Assembly (NCBI GenBank): GCA_029262035.1
Contig: JAJDAE010000202.1
Span: forward strand, 1-62,575
DNA length: 62,575 bases
From: Candidatus Zhuqueibacterota bacterium
Lineage (GTDB): Bacteria > Zhuqueibacterota > Zhuqueibacteria > Oceanimicrobiales > Oceanimicrobiaceae
Direction: 5' to 3'
Position 1 is the first letter of the stretch, and the number at the start of each line of letters is the position of its first letter. Of this stretch, positions 42,159 through 48,737 are shown piece after piece. The position numbers and the translations under genes are program-made. The notes under the pieces are model-generated. The model did no database searches. It worked only from the letters and a program-made list of their open reading frames with translations, and was not told where the DNA came from.

Positions 42159-43328
42159 CTAAAGAGAAATAAATTTATTAATTCGAGAAATTGCAGTATC
42201 GATGGTGGCTTCGGGCACACACAGCGAAGAGCGGATATAACGATCTCCATTCTTACCAAATATCTTTCCCGGAGTCAAAAACACACCAGCACCATAGAGT
42301 ATTTCATCGAGATATTTCTCAATGTCAGAAATCTCATCCGGTGCTTTTGCCCAGACAAATAAACCAGGCTTATCAAGCGCATAGTTGCAATTCAGAAGGT
42401 CAAATATTTTGTAGACTTTCTCCCTTCGGGCAGCATAAATTTTATTCAATTGTGCATGCCAATCTGCAGGATTTTTCAGAGCCTCCACCGCTGCATGTTG
42501 TACCGGCAAAAACATTCCCGAATCGTTGTTACTTTTCACAGTTAGAATCGTACTCAGATAATCTTCATGCCCCAAAACCATGCCTACGCGCCAACCAGAC
42601 ATGTTGTGTGATTTGCTCAAAGAGTTCATTTCCAGGCAGCAATCAAAAGCGTTTTCAACGGAAAGAAGACTCAAAGGCTCGTTCCGATTCAAAATCATGC
42701 TGTAGGGATTATCGTTGCAAAGCAGCATTTGATGTTCTCGTGCAAATTCAACCATTTTTGCGAAATCTGCCCGACTTGCCTCGGAACCGGTTGGCATGTG
42801 CGGATAATTTATCCAGAACATTTTAACGTTCCTGAGATCTGAATCAGCCAACCTTTCCAGATCAGGCAACCAGTTTGTTTCTTCATTCAAATCATAGTAC
42901 ACCGGCTCTGCACCTAATAATTTAGCGATGGTCGAGTATGTGCCATAACCGGGATCTGGTATTAGCACTTTATCACCAGGATTTAAAAACGCCAGTGACA
43001 CATACAAGACACCTTCCTTTGAACCAAGTAATGGCAGCACCTGATTTGCATGATCCAGCTTAACATCGTAAGTTCTATCATACCATTCCGCAATAGCTTT
43101 ACGTAATACCTCTACGCCGGTGTATGGTTGATATCTATGATTGGTCTCAAAAGAAGCTGATGCTGTAAGTGCCTGGATCGTTTCTTTGGAAGGCGCTAAA
43201 TCCGGCCCGCCGGGACCAAGATTTATGACATCACGGCCTTCGGCATTGAGTTTGGCAACCTCACGGAGCTTACGGGAAAAAAAGAATTCGCTTATCGGTT
43301 TTAGTCTATCTGCTTTGGGGATTATCAT
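42159..43328 (-). CDS. class I/II PLP-dependent aminotransferase (aromatic/prephenate pathway)
   Basis: 389 residues from ATG 43328. A longer frame runs upstream, but it lies inside the prephenate dehydratase gene and adds nonsense sequence. Fold type I: INLGPGGPDLAPSKETIQAL at the N-terminus, LLGSKEGVLYVSLAFLNPGDKVLIPDPGYGTY, NYPHMPTGSEAS, the PLP-lysine motif SLSKSHNMSGWRVGM, and the C-terminal SSLCVPE with the carboxylate-binding Arg region (DRYIRSSL). Placed between prephenate dehydratase and the DAHP synthase-mutase fusion, it probably transaminates phenylpyruvate, 4-hydroxyphenylpyruvate or prephenate. It overlaps the end of pheA by 23 bases, so translation is likely coupled. The family cannot be resolved further by eye. 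Confidence 0.88.
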   Translation of the reverse strand: MIIPKADRLKPISEFFFSRKLREVAKLNAEGRDVINLGPGGPDLAPSKETIQALTASASFETNHRYQPYTGVEVLRKAIAEWYDRTYDVKLDHANQVLPLLGSKEGVLYVSLAFLNPGDKVLIPDPGYGTYSTIAKLLGAEPVYYDLNEETNWLPDLERLADSDLRNVKMFWINYPHMPTGSEASRADFAKMVEFAREHQMLLCNDNPYSMILNRNEPLSLLSVENAFDCCLEMNSLSKSHNMSGWRVGMVLGHEDYLSTILTVKSNNDSGMFLPVQHAAVEALKNPADWHAQLNKIYAARREKVYKIFDLLNCNYALDKPGLFVWAKAPDEISDIEKYLDEILYGAGVFLTPGKIFGKNGDRYIRSSLCVPEATIDTAISRINKFISL

Positions 43329-44157
43329 AAGGTTTTGCTCCAGATTTGTATTTACCGAGTATATGGATTTCGCTGGCAACATTGCCCACCAGCTTAAGAG
43401 CCGATTCAAACAACTCTTTGCTCGACCACTCCACATCCACATGGAAAGCATACTCATCAGGCCGACCAGGAATTGGTGTCGATTGGATCATGGCCAAATT
43501 AACATCACTCGCTCTAAAAATATTAAGTACATCCACCAACGAGCCAACTTTATGTTTTACATGAAAAGTGATAGTGGCCTTATCCGTAGGTGCCGCAATG
43601 TGATTATCAGATTTTGAAATTATCCAAAATCTCGTGTAATTGTCCTTAATGTTTTCTATATCGCTTGCAAGTACATCTAATTCATAAATTTCTGCAGCCA
43701 AAGTACTCGCTATTGCTGCCACACCATTAAGGCTTTTTTTTCGAATTTCGCGGGCGCTTTCTGCAGTATCGAACTTTTCAACACTTCTAAAATTGGGATA
43801 TGATTCCAAAAATTCATTGCATTGATGCAGTGCCATGGGATGTGACCAAACTGTGTTTATATCTCCAAGTGTTTGACCCGGCAAGGCCAGAATATTCTGC
43901 TGAACACGAAGATAGACTTCACCCATAATCTGCACCTTAAACTTTTCTATCAAAGAGAAGTTTTGGAGAATACTGCCTGCCAGAGAATTTTCGATTGCCA
44001 TTACGACATAATCAACTTCACCCTGCATTAATTGAACAAATTGATCCCGGAAAGTCCTGCATTCATTCAACTGAATAGAGTTTTCTCCAAAATAATTACG
44101 AACCGCCATATCATGAAATGATGCACGTCCACCTTGAATTGCCACTTTCGTTGCCAT
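43306..44157 (-). CDS. pheA: prephenate dehydratase with ACT domain
   Basis: 283 residues from ATG 44157, chosen because GGAG (complement of CTCC at 44167-44170) lies 9 bases before it; two earlier in-frame ATGs sit on or beside the ribosome binding site. The catalytic domain (about 1-185) has VAIQGGRASFHDMAVRNYF and the TRF motif in DNYTRFWIISK, which is essential for decarboxylation-dehydration of prephenate to phenylpyruvate. The ACT domain (about 195-275) has GSLVDVL in place of the classic GALV, and QSTPIPGRPDEYAFHVDV in place of the ESRP region that binds phenylalanine, so feedback by Phe may be altered. It is the first structural gene after a Phe/Tyr-rich attenuator. Confidence 0.94.
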   Translation of the reverse strand: MATKVAIQGGRASFHDMAVRNYFGENSIQLNECRTFRDQFVQLMQGEVDYVVMAIENSLAGSILQNFSLIEKFKVQIMGEVYLRVQQNILALPGQTLGDINTVWSHPMALHQCNEFLESYPNFRSVEKFDTAESAREIRKKSLNGVAAIASTLAAEIYELDVLASDIENIKDNYTRFWIISKSDNHIAAPTDKATITFHVKHKVGSLVDVLNIFRASDVNLAMIQSTPIPGRPDEYAFHVDVEWSSKELFESALKLVGNVASEIHILGKYKSGAKPYDNPQSR

Positions 44158-44170
44158 CAAACTCATCTCC

Positions 44171-44210
44171 AAAATAAAAAAAGCCCCGACTTTTTAAGGG
44201 TCGGGGCTTT
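44171..44210 (-). terminator. intrinsic terminator in the pheA leader (attenuator stem 3:4)
   Basis: On the minus strand AAAGCCCCGAC and GTCGGGGCTTT form an 11-bp perfect stem with a nine-base loop, followed by TTTTTATTTT. It lies between the leader peptide stop and the GGAG ribosome binding site of pheA, so it can only act by stopping transcription before the operon. GC-rich stem and U-tract are both strong. Confidence 0.92.
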
Positions 44211-44267
44211 AGAATATTGCTATTTTATATATTTCTAACACATATCGCTAATGCCCCGTAAAGGGCT
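44202..44267 (-). promoter_or_regulatory. antiterminator segments of the pheA attenuator
   Basis: Read on the minus strand: segment 1 (GCCC, within 44259-44267) follows the Phe codon run directly. Segment 2 (CGGGGCATTAG, 44248-44258) can pair with segment 1 (GGGC) or with segment 3 (CTAAAGCCCCG, 44202-44212, the left arm of the terminator). The 2:3 pairing has 10 pairs and one A-A mismatch. A ribosome stalled at the Phe codons would cover segment 1, free 2 to trap 3, and prevent the terminator. This is the logic of the E. coli trp and pheA attenuators, inferred here from sequence. Confidence 0.85.
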
Positions 44268-44312
44268 AAAAAAGAAAAAATAAGCAAAATAGGTGTAAAA
44301 ATATAGTTTCAT
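44235..44312 (-). CDS. pheA operon leader peptide, 25 residues, Phe/Tyr-rich
   Basis: ATG 44312 (minus strand) opens 25 codons ending TAG 44235-44237. Residues 4-15 read YFYTYFAYFFFF: ten of twelve are aromatic (6 Phe, 4 Tyr), with four Phe in a row at 12-15. A weak GGA ribosome binding site lies about 8 bases upstream. The frame begins about 19 bases after the predicted transcription start and ends 25 bases before the terminator stem. Position, composition and the overlapping alternative hairpins make a translated attenuator peptide by far the simplest reading; the peptide itself needs no function. Confidence 0.88.
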   Translation of the reverse strand: MKLYFYTYFAYFFFFSPLRGISDMC

Positions 44313-44337
44313 CAAATTTTCCAAAATTATTTCATGA

Positions 44338-44366
44338 ATGATACAAAACCGGAGCTATAATGTCAA
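44338..44366 (-). promoter_or_regulatory. promoter of the pheA operon
   Basis: On the minus strand TTGACA (44361-44366) and TATCAT (44338-44343) are separated by 17 bases. The match to the standard housekeeping consensus and the start site expected near 44331, about 19 bases before the leader ATG, support the call. The box sequences differ from the TTTG/TAnnTTTG promoters of Bacteroidetes proper. Confidence 0.85.
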
Positions 44367-44425
44367 CAGAAATTTTCACCGGCAATTATTGAAAATCAGT
44401 TTAGGTTAGTTTCCCACCTGCATAC

Positions 44426-45199
44426 CTATAAATGAAACCATGAAATTTTATAAATCGGCATATCAATTTTCTCGATTTTGGCAACAATTTCGTGCGATAT
44501 TTTATCCGTTATTCCCTGATTAAATATTTTGATATTAAATTTTAATACCATCTTGTCTGCCTGATAGTCACGTTCTTTGTCCAAGTGCATTATTTTCAAC
44601 TTGGTGATTTTTAAGACATTTATGACTTCTGTAATATTTGCACTATTAGATGTGGTAATCTCTAAAATACGATATGAATCTTTTGGGTACGACCTCTCAA
44701 AAAAGTTAAAAATAACCAATCCTGCTAATCCAAAAATTGTTGATACTATTGCAAAATCTATCAATCCAGCGCCCGCCCCCATTCCTATTGCAGCCGCTAA
44801 CCATAAACACGCAGCTGTTGTTAAGCCTTTCACTGTAAAGCCATGTTTTATAATTGTACCTGCGCCAAGAAATCCAATACCGGTAACAATTTGTGCCGCA
44901 ATCCTGCCAGGATCAGCACGTACAAAAGACTCTGAAATATCATTTCCAAAAGATACGGCAATATTCGTGGAAATTAGCATAAAGACTGCTGCCCCCAAAC
45001 TCACAAGTAAATTTGTTCGCAGGCCTGCCGCTCTTCCATGCATATCTCTCTCCAAACCAAGAACCGCTCCTAAAATGCTTGCCACTAATAATCTTACGAT
45101 ATAATTGTCTGCTAAAAATGATGGGAAAAATGTATTATCAACCATTTGTCTTATTGCTTTAGTAAAGTGATATTTGCTTGACTTCCTAGATATTAACAA
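44426..45199 (-). CDS. MgtC/SapB family membrane protein
   Basis: 257 residues, or 239 if the start is ATG 45145 (MVDNTFF), which gives a more typical N-terminus. Five membrane helices in the first 160 residues with the family signatures GAVLGLERDMHGRAAGLRTN, DPGRIAAQIVTGIGFLGAGTI and TTAACLWLAAAIGMGAGAG. The C-terminal 90 residues form the ACT-like cytoplasmic domain (ILEITTSNSANITEVINVLKI). MgtC proteins help adaptation to low magnesium and inhibit ATP synthase in pathogens; in free-living species the role is open. It is on the same strand as, and upstream of, the phe operon but has its own long gap and is not an obvious part of it. Confidence 0.9.
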   Translation of the reverse strand: MLISRKSSKYHFTKAIRQMVDNTFFPSFLADNYIVRLLVASILGAVLGLERDMHGRAAGLRTNLLVSLGAAVFMLISTNIAVSFGNDISESFVRADPGRIAAQIVTGIGFLGAGTIIKHGFTVKGLTTAACLWLAAAIGMGAGAGLIDFAIVSTIFGLAGLVIFNFFERSYPKDSYRILEITTSNSANITEVINVLKITKLKIMHLDKERDYQADKMVLKFNIKIFNQGITDKISHEIVAKIEKIDMPIYKISWFHL

Positions 45200-45478
45200 G
45201 CTCTGATTTTTAGTTTGGCAGCCTCAATCAATCCGACTAATACAGCGAAAAAGCCCCTGTCACCCCTAACTTTATTTTTACCGGATGCCATTGAAACTAC
45301 ATTCAGTAAATTGAACTGATTTTTCTATTTTGCAAAATCTCAAATTCGCGCACGATAATGGCGTTCCGAGTACAAAAAAAATGTTAGGACCGCTGCTACC
45401 GTGATACACCAGCTGCCGCATGACAATGCCCAAACAAGCGTCGGCTTGCCACCGAACGAGTTTATACCTGATAAGCCA

Positions 45479-46045
45479 TTAATTTAATTGTTTCTGCAAA
45501 TCCACTAGAAGTTCCTCTATTGCCCTTCTCGATGACCCAGAAACCATAATGCGACTTGCTGTTTTTCTAGTAACAAATGAATACCACTTAAGTGGAGCAT
45601 CTTCGTCTTTATCTGTCATATCTGAGCAATAGCGTTTATCTAAATAATCTGATTTCACTTCAAACTGAATAAAACCATGTGCAACAATGTAACCAAATCC
45701 GATTAACTTGAAAGAAAGTGCTTCCAATTTTAGTTTGATTTTGGTTTCACTTTTAGTGTCTAAAATCCCGTTGGATTCTTTTATCATTGTTTGAATATAT
45801 TCTTTAAAATAGCTGAATCCCAAACCACCCTCTAGCTCTGTTTTGAGGTCGAGGTTGTGTTCTGAACAAACGATGCTGTCTCTGTTGTCTCGATTGTCAA
45901 CGAACTCCAAGCTCAATCTAGCTCCTTGTAAATCAATATTCTGAATGGGTTTGTAGAACTTATAATCGGTTCCCGGAAGAAAACCGTATTTTGCTGTAGA
46001 ACATGACATTAAAGCAAAAAACAATATGACTAACAAATGTTTCAT
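45479..46045 (-). CDS. predicted lipoprotein of unknown function
   Basis: 188 residues. Signal peptide with a lipobox FFALMSC; Cys15 would be the lipidated residue and STAKYGFLPG starts the mature protein. The mature part is mixed alpha/beta with a conserved-looking SLEFVDNRDNRDSIVCSEHN and a C-terminal helix (RAIEELLVDLQKQLN). The 279 bases between it and the MgtC gene hold no recognisable gene. Cell location: inner leaflet of the outer membrane or outer leaflet of the inner membrane. Function unknown. Confidence 0.7.
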   Translation of the reverse strand: MKHLLVILFFALMSCSTAKYGFLPGTDYKFYKPIQNIDLQGARLSLEFVDNRDNRDSIVCSEHNLDLKTELEGGLGFSYFKEYIQTMIKESNGILDTKSETKIKLKLEALSFKLIGFGYIVAHGFIQFEVKSDYLDKRYCSDMTDKDEDAPLKWYSFVTRKTASRIMVSGSSRRAIEELLVDLQKQLN

Positions 46046-46304
46046 TCAAATCCTCATATTTGCCTAACAAATAAATAATAAGCAAACAATTTGTTAAAAA
46101 ATAATTTCATGACAGCATTTAAAACTATTTTACAAAAATAAAATAGACCTATTTAAAAGTTGGCCATCACTTTCTTTTCCTTTTAATCGTGAGATAGGAC
46201 TGCAACCTTAAGACAATAATTGTTTATTAAAGGTTTACCTTTAACTTTCCGATATTTTTTAAAGAAACGTAACAGGTGTTACAATTAATCAAAAGGTGAA
46301 CGAA

Positions 46305-46616
46305 ATGAAACTCATTGCGATCGCGACTCTCCTACTGTCTCTTTTGTTCCTAAGTTGTCAAACGAATGACATATCAGAAGTGAAAAAAGGCATGTCTAAA
46401 CCCGATATTGAGTATCTTGTTGGTAGACCAAAAGCAAAAAAACAATTTGCAAATGATATGGAAATATGGCAGTATAATGAAGAAGAAGCTATTGTTTTTA
46501 ACGGCAACTTTGTATACGAAGTACACACGACATTAGTAAGTCAACAAAGAGCAGAACGCGATTTAAAGTCAATTGATTTAAGCTTATCCGAAGGCGTTAG
46601 ACTTACGCAACAATAA
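46305..46616 (+). CDS. small lipoprotein with SmpA/OmlA-like (BamE-type) domain
   Basis: 103 residues from ATG 46305; AAAAGG (46291-46296) precedes it by 8 bases, while the in-frame GTG at 46296 overlaps that site. Signal peptide with lipobox LLFLSC (Cys18). The mature segment ISEVKKGMSKPDIEYLVGRPKAKKQFANDMEIWQYNEE matches the SmpA/OmlA pattern of (V-GM-K-DV--L-G-P--W-Y), shared by BamE and many small outer-membrane lipoproteins. It is divergent from the 45479 lipoprotein across 259 bases. Too small for an enzyme; a binding or assembly role is likely. Confidence 0.7.
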   Translation: MKLIAIATLLLSLLFLSCQTNDISEVKKGMSKPDIEYLVGRPKAKKQFANDMEIWQYNEEEAIVFNGNFVYEVHTTLVSQQRAERDLKSIDLSLSEGVRLTQQ

Positions 46617-46647
46617 AGACAATTCTCGGAATTCAAATAAAATCTTA

Positions 46648-46692
46648 TTGACTTACATTTTGCTTGACTTTAATTTTTCATTTTTTTAGATT
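46648..46692 (+). promoter_or_regulatory. candidate promoters of the ilv-leu cluster
   Basis: Two overlapping pairs are visible: TTGACT (46648-46653) with TAATTT (46671-46676), and TTGACT (46664-46669) with TAGATT (46687-46692), both with 17-base spacing. The second would start transcription near 46699, about 30 bases before the leader peptide ATG at 46730. Confidence 0.6.
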
Positions 46693-46729
46693 GCTTGCCA
46701 ATTAATTTTATTTCATCAATACACTAATA

Positions 46730-46861
46730 ATGAAGCCTAATACCTCAAAAATTCCTGTAACTTTTTTAAATATAATTCCTCTCGAATTATATGACAGGGT
46801 ATTTTTGCTTCTTATTAACCTCCTACCACTTTTAATTATCGTAGGGTTCCTTCTAAGGTAA
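46730..46861 (+). CDS. ilv-leu leader peptide, 43 residues, Leu/Ile/Val-rich
   Basis: ATG 46730 to TAA 46859-46861. Of residues 24-43 (VFLLLINLLPLLIIVGFLLR), 14 of 20 are Leu, Ile or Val, the amino acids made by the genes downstream. The frame ends 142 bases before ilvD, and its last codons contain the first arm of a series of alternative hairpins. There is no clear ribosome binding site. A tiny membrane protein would have a similar composition, so the leader reading depends on the hairpins and on its place before ilvD. Confidence 0.75.
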   Translation: MKPNTSKIPVTFLNIIPLELYDRVFLLLINLLPLLIIVGFLLR

Positions 46862-46957
46862 AAAACCTATAGAAGTCAATCCTACAAAACCACAAAATTT
46901 AACTCTCCAAAACATTCAAAAAAAGTAGGCTTGACTTCTAACCAGAAGTGCATCTAC
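46841..46957 (+). promoter_or_regulatory. alternative hairpin set of the ilv-leu attenuator
   Basis: Four segments are mutually complementary. A (46841-46858, GTAGGGTTCCTTCTAAGG) lies inside the last leader codons. B (46866-46885, CCTATAGAAGTCAATCCTAC) pairs with A. C (46925-46940, GTAGGCTTGACTTCTA) pairs with B at 15 of 16 positions. D (46944-46957) pairs with C as ACTTCT/AGAAGT and GTAG/CTAC. Ribosome stalling on the Leu/Ile/Val codons would mask A and favour B:C; free passage would leave C to pair with D. C:D has no U-tract, so the output could be translational or Rho-linked instead of intrinsic termination. Confidence 0.72.
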
Positions 46958-46968
46958 GCTTTAAAAGA

Positions 46969-46995
46969 TTAGGATTTAACCTAACACAAATAGGT
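46969..46995 (+). promoter_or_regulatory. switchable hairpin over the ilvD ribosome binding site
   Basis: ACCTAA (46979-46984) can pair with TTAGG upstream (46969-46973) or, as ACCTA, with TAGGT downstream (46991-46995). The latter includes the only ribosome binding site-like AGGT before the ilvD ATG at 47004. This gives a possible translational readout for the leader system just upstream. Stems are only five base pairs. Confidence 0.45.
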
Positions 46996-47003
46996 CAAAA
47001 CTA

Positions 47004-48683
47004 ATGCGAAGCGATGCAATAAAAAAAGGATTTGAAAGAGCGCCACACAGAAGCCTGTTAAAAGCTTGCGGGGTTAAGGATGAAGATTTCAAAAAACCTT
47101 TCATCGGTGTTTGTAATTCATTTATTGAAATTATACCGGGCCACGTTCATTTACAGGAGCTTGGCAAAATTGTAAAAGATGCCATCCGCGAGGCTGGAGG
47201 TGTGCCATTCGAATTTAATACAATTGGTGTAGATGACGGCATCGCAATGGGGCACGCGGGCATGAAGTATTCTTTGCCCAGCAGAGAACTCATTGCTGAC
47301 TCTGTGGAAACTGTAGCAACAGCCCATCAATTGGATGGTCTGGTTTGTATCCCGAATTGTGACAAAATTGTGCCCGGTATGCTGATGGGCGCGCTCAGAA
47401 TTAACATCCCGACTATATTTGTTAGCGGCGGCGCAATGGCGGCAGGCAAAACACCGTCCGGAAAAGTAGTCGATCTGATTTCAGTTTTTGAGGGAGTTGG
47501 CGAATTTCAGGCGGGCAAAATAAATGAAGCAGAACTTAAAGAGTTGGAAGATTACGGCTGCCCCACTTGTGGGTCATGTTCGGGTATGTTCACCGCAAAC
47601 TCCATGAATTGTTTGATGGAAGCTTTAGGACTGGCATTACCTGGTAATGGCACTTACCTCGCAACCTCTCAGGAACGCCGTCAACTTTTAAAAGATGCTG
47701 CCCGTCAAATCATAAAAATTATTAAAGCAGATTTAAAGCCACGCGATATCGTAACGCGCAAGGCTATCGATAACGCTTTTGCATTGGACGTGGCTATGGG
47801 CGGCTCAACCAATACAGTTTTACACACTCTTGCACTCGCACATGAAGCCGGCCTCGACTACTCCCTGGAGAGAATAAATGAAGTTGCCAAAAGAGTGCCT
47901 CACATTTGCAAAGTTTCCCCCTCATCGCATTGGCATATTGAAGATGTAGATCGCGCAGGCGGTGTAAGTGCTATCCTAAATGAAATTAGCAAGAAGAAAG
48001 ATGCCTTATTTTTAGACCAAAAGACGGTTACACTAAAAACTCTTGGTGAAAATATCAACGACTCAGAAATCAAAGACACAGAAGTCATCCGGAAAACAGA
48101 AAACGCCTACAGTGAGGAAGGCGGGCTGGCTGTTCTTTTTGGCAATATTGCAAGCAATGGCAGTGTGGTGAAAACAGCGGCTGTATCAGCCTTCATGCTG
48201 CAGCATAGTGGGCCGGCCATTATTTTTGAGTCCATGGAAGAAGCCTGCGAAGGCATACTTGGCGGCAAAGTCAAGGCGGGGCATGTGGTTGTAATTCGGT
48301 ATGAAGGCCCGAAAGGCGGGCCGGGTATGCAGGAGATGCTTTCGCCAACGGCAAATATCATGGGCATGGGGCTTGGTGACAAAGTAGCATTAATTACCGA
48401 TGGAAGATTTTCCGGCGGCACCAGAGGAGCCTGCATTGGCCATGTTTCTCCCGAAGCAGCAGCAGGCGGTGAAATTGGACTATTGCAAAACGGGGACATC
48501 ATAAATATCGATATTCCTAACAAATCATTAAATGTTGACCTTTCGGATGAAGAACTTATAGAGCGTAAAAAAACATGGCAAGCGCCAGATTCAAAAGTAC
48601 AAAATGGTTGGTTAGGCAGGTACGCCGCCATGGTGACATCTGCAAATACCGGTGCGGTGCTTTCACTAAATGGTCACAAATAA
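47004..48683 (+). CDS. ilvD: dihydroxy-acid dehydratase
   Basis: 559 residues, full length. Iron-sulphur cysteines appear in [18 protein letters not shown] and [17 protein letters not shown]; the [18 protein letters not shown] segment is the C-terminal family signature. It dehydrates 2,3-dihydroxy-isovalerate and 2,3-dihydroxy-3-methylvalerate, the third common step of valine and isoleucine synthesis, in the cytoplasm. It is the first gene of the cluster and sits behind the Leu/Ile/Val leader. The AGGT ribosome binding site is weak and may be sequestered. 54 bases separate it from ilvB. Confidence 0.96.
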   Translation: MRSDAIKKGFERAPHRSLLKACGVKDEDFKKPFIGVCNSFIEIIPGHVHLQELGKIVKDAIREAGGVPFEFNTIGVDDGIAMGHAGMKYSLPSRELIADSVETVATAHQLDGLVCIPNCDKIVPGMLMGALRINIPTIFVSGGAMAAGKTPSGKVVDLISVFEGVGEFQAGKINEAELKELEDYGCPTCGSCSGMFTANSMNCLMEALGLALPGNGTYLATSQERRQLLKDAARQIIKIIKADLKPRDIVTRKAIDNAFALDVAMGGSTNTVLHTLALAHEAGLDYSLERINEVAKRVPHICKVSPSSHWHIEDVDRAGGVSAILNEISKKKDALFLDQKTVTLKTLGENINDSEIKDTEVIRKTENAYSEEGGLAVLFGNIASNGSVVKTAAVSAFMLQHSGPAIIFESMEEACEGILGGKVKAGHVVVIRYEGPKGGPGMQEMLSPTANIMGMGLGDKVALITDGRFSGGTRGACIGHVSPEAAAGGEIGLLQNGDIINIDIPNKSLNVDLSDEELIERKKTWQAPDSKVQNGWLGRYAAMVTSANTGAVLSLNGHK

Positions 48684-48737
48684 TCATTCAAAAAGTCGGA
48701 TACACACACTCATTAAACAAACCTAAAGAGGATGCTC

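Noticed and set aside
42191-42826. 211-codon plus-strand frame opposite the aminotransferase
   Set aside because: Antisense to a gene with intact PLP motifs; composition (His, Gln, Ser) is that of a reversed frame.
43329-43457. Upstream extension of the aminotransferase to 432 residues
   Set aside because: The extra 43 residues lie within pheA in another frame and do not resemble the family N-terminus; ATG 43328 gives the expected start.
45200-45478. Possible integron attC or small RNA between the MgtC and lipoprotein genes
   Set aside because: The short GC-rich stretch near 45400-45470 has no paired core sites or promoter/terminator pair.
46648-47003. T-box or protein-repressor control of the ilv cluster
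   Set aside because: No T-box sequence or specifier-loop architecture was seen; the translated, branched-chain-rich frame explains the hairpins better.
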